Shown: piece after piece, positions 63,149-64,000 of the stretch | Position numbering within the stretch: position 1 is the stretch's first letter | Layout of the letters: the number at the start of each line of letters is the position of its first letter | Origin: Perognathus longimembris pacificus | Taxonomy: Eukaryota; Chordata; Mammalia; Rodentia; Heteromyidae | Reading direction: 5' to 3' | Length of the DNA stretch: 64,000 nucleotides | Assembly: GCF_023159225.1 (NCBI RefSeq) | Contig: NC_063166.1 | Span: 77,006,575-77,070,574 of the forward strand | Made by a program: the position numbers and the translations under genes | The notes under the pieces: model-generated | The model's database searches: none | Told to the model about the DNA's origin: nothing | What the model saw: only the letters and a program-made list of their open reading frames with translations

Positions 63149-63375
63149 TTTCTTTCCTTTTTCTTTTTGTCCATTACAGTGCTTGAACCCCAGGGCCTGG
63201 GCACTGTCCCTGAGCCCTTTTGCTCTGAGCCACAGCGCCACTGCCAGTTTTCTGGTGGTTCATTGGTGATGAGTCTCAGAGACTTTCCCACCCCAGCCAG
63301 CTTTGAACTGCGATTCTTAGATCTCAGCCTCCTGAGTAGCTAGGATGACAGGCGTGAGCCACCTGTGCCGGGCTC
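63149..63375 (-). mobile_element. B1-Geo SINE
   Basis: Reverse copy, TGCTTGAACCCCAGGGCCTG through GAGTAGCTAGGATGACAGGC GTGAGCC; relatively well preserved. Confidence 0.88.
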
Positions 63376-63435
63376 AACACTTCTTTCTTACCCACCTCCA
63401 AGAAGGGTTTCCTCTGCTGCCCACCAGCTTGTGGC

Positions 63436-63455
63436 GGGGGGGGGGGGGGGGGGGG
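63436..63455. repeat. 20-base G-run
   Basis: Twenty Gs followed by CGGGGCGGGG; potential G-quadruplex DNA. Confidence 0.95.
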
Positions 63456-63510
63456 CGGGGCGGGGAGGAGCTCCCTCCTGCCATTCATACTCTGGTTAAA
63501 GACCTGTTAT

Positions 63511-63737
63511 TGTTTTGTTCCAATACTGGGGCTTGAACTCAGGGTCTTGAGCTCCGCCTGACATCTTTGTTCAAAGCTGGTACTTGAGCCACACCTCTAC
63601 TTCTCTCTTTTCAGTGTTTCTTTGGAGATAAGAGTCTGATGGGACTTTTCCTGCCCTGGCTGGCTTGGAATTGTGATCTTCAGATCTCAGCCTGCTGAAT
63701 AGCTGGGATTCCAGGTGTGAGCCATCTGTGCTGGACT
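63511..63737 (-). mobile_element. B1-Geo SINE
   Basis: Reverse copy, CTGGGGCTTGAACTCAGGGT through CAGATCTCAGCCTGCTGAAT AGC to GAGCCATCTGTGCTGGAC. Confidence 0.86.
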
Positions 63738-63934
63738 CTGGCTCAAAGCCTTTTTACAACAATCACCCCAACTCCCACCACCATCACCCCCCCACCTCAC
63801 CCCCCCACCCAGCAGCCAGGTTTCCTTCCTGCTCCCTGTGTCAGTGGTTCCCTACAGGGCCTTGTTTTTGCCCTCAGAACAAGCCAGGGAGACCGTTAGC
63901 ACCTTCCTATGTTCTGGATGAAGGCATGGATGAA

Positions 63935-64000
63935 GCTCCGAGAGGGTAAGTAACTTGCCTAAGGCCACATAGCTAGTTCTAGTAGCAGTGGGAATTAGAA
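63935..64000 (+). mobile_element. MIR-like fragment at the window edge
   Basis: GAGAGGGTAAGTAACTTGCC, TAAGGCCACATAGCTAG and GTGGGAATTAGAA match the MIR core; it continues beyond the window. Confidence 0.65.

Noticed and set aside
1..64000. CRISPR arrays, bacterial operons, or phage and plasmid features
   Set aside because: The window is clearly mammalian nuclear DNA; the repeats present are SINEs, LTRs and microsatellites.

Overview
This window is nuclear DNA from a mammal, almost certainly a rodent. The evidence is spliced genes with GT-AG introns, dense SINEs, 7SL-derived B1 elements, ancient MIR, L2 and L1 relics, and many dinucleotide microsatellites. The most abundant SINE is a dimer of about 200 bp. 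Its left half is ID/tRNA-Ala-like and its right half matches published descriptions of IDL-Geo, which is reported only from the rodent superfamily Geomyoidea (kangaroo rats, pocket mice, pocket gophers). I therefore infer a geomyoid rodent; the species cannot be settled from the sequence alone.

Layout. (1) 1-20.3 kb is AT-rich, SINE-dense intronic sequence. I assign it to intron 1 of Ncoa5 on the minus strand. The CpG island at about 19.5-20.95 kb holds its non-coding first exon, with a good minus-strand splice donor. The assignment rests on synteny (NCOA5 lies upstream of CD40 and points away from it in human) and on that exon; no Ncoa5 coding exon is in the window. (2) 21-36 kb is intergenic, with L2, MIR, L1, SINEs and three LTR copies of old endogenous retroviruses. 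(3) 36.1-46.2 kb is a complete Cd40 (TNFRSF5) gene on the plus strand: CpG-rich promoter with NF-kB, STAT-like and Sp1-like motifs, nine coding exons that join in frame to a 278-residue receptor, and a 3' UTR with a probable poly(A) signal. (4) 46.2-64 kb is GC-richer intergenic sequence with B1-family SINEs, MIRs, an L1 relic and several AT-rich, homeobox-motif-rich islands that look like distal enhancers. By human synteny Cdh22 should lie beyond the right edge; no cadherin exon is visible.

Functionally, Cd40 is the one protein-coding gene present in full. It is a type I membrane receptor for CD40L on B cells and other antigen-presenting cells and signals through TRAF proteins. All key elements are readable, including four cysteine-rich repeats, one transmembrane helix and the PVQET TRAF2/3 motif. 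The TRAF6-type motif is altered from human PQEINF to PVEMED.

I found no undescribed gene system. The most interesting signals are the structure of the SINE families (the shared right monomer itself looks tRNA-derived), a young IDL-Geo subfamily, two solo LTRs with clear target-site duplications, two CTCF-type motifs around the 3' end of Cd40, a triple AGGTCA array and a 17-bp GC-box array.
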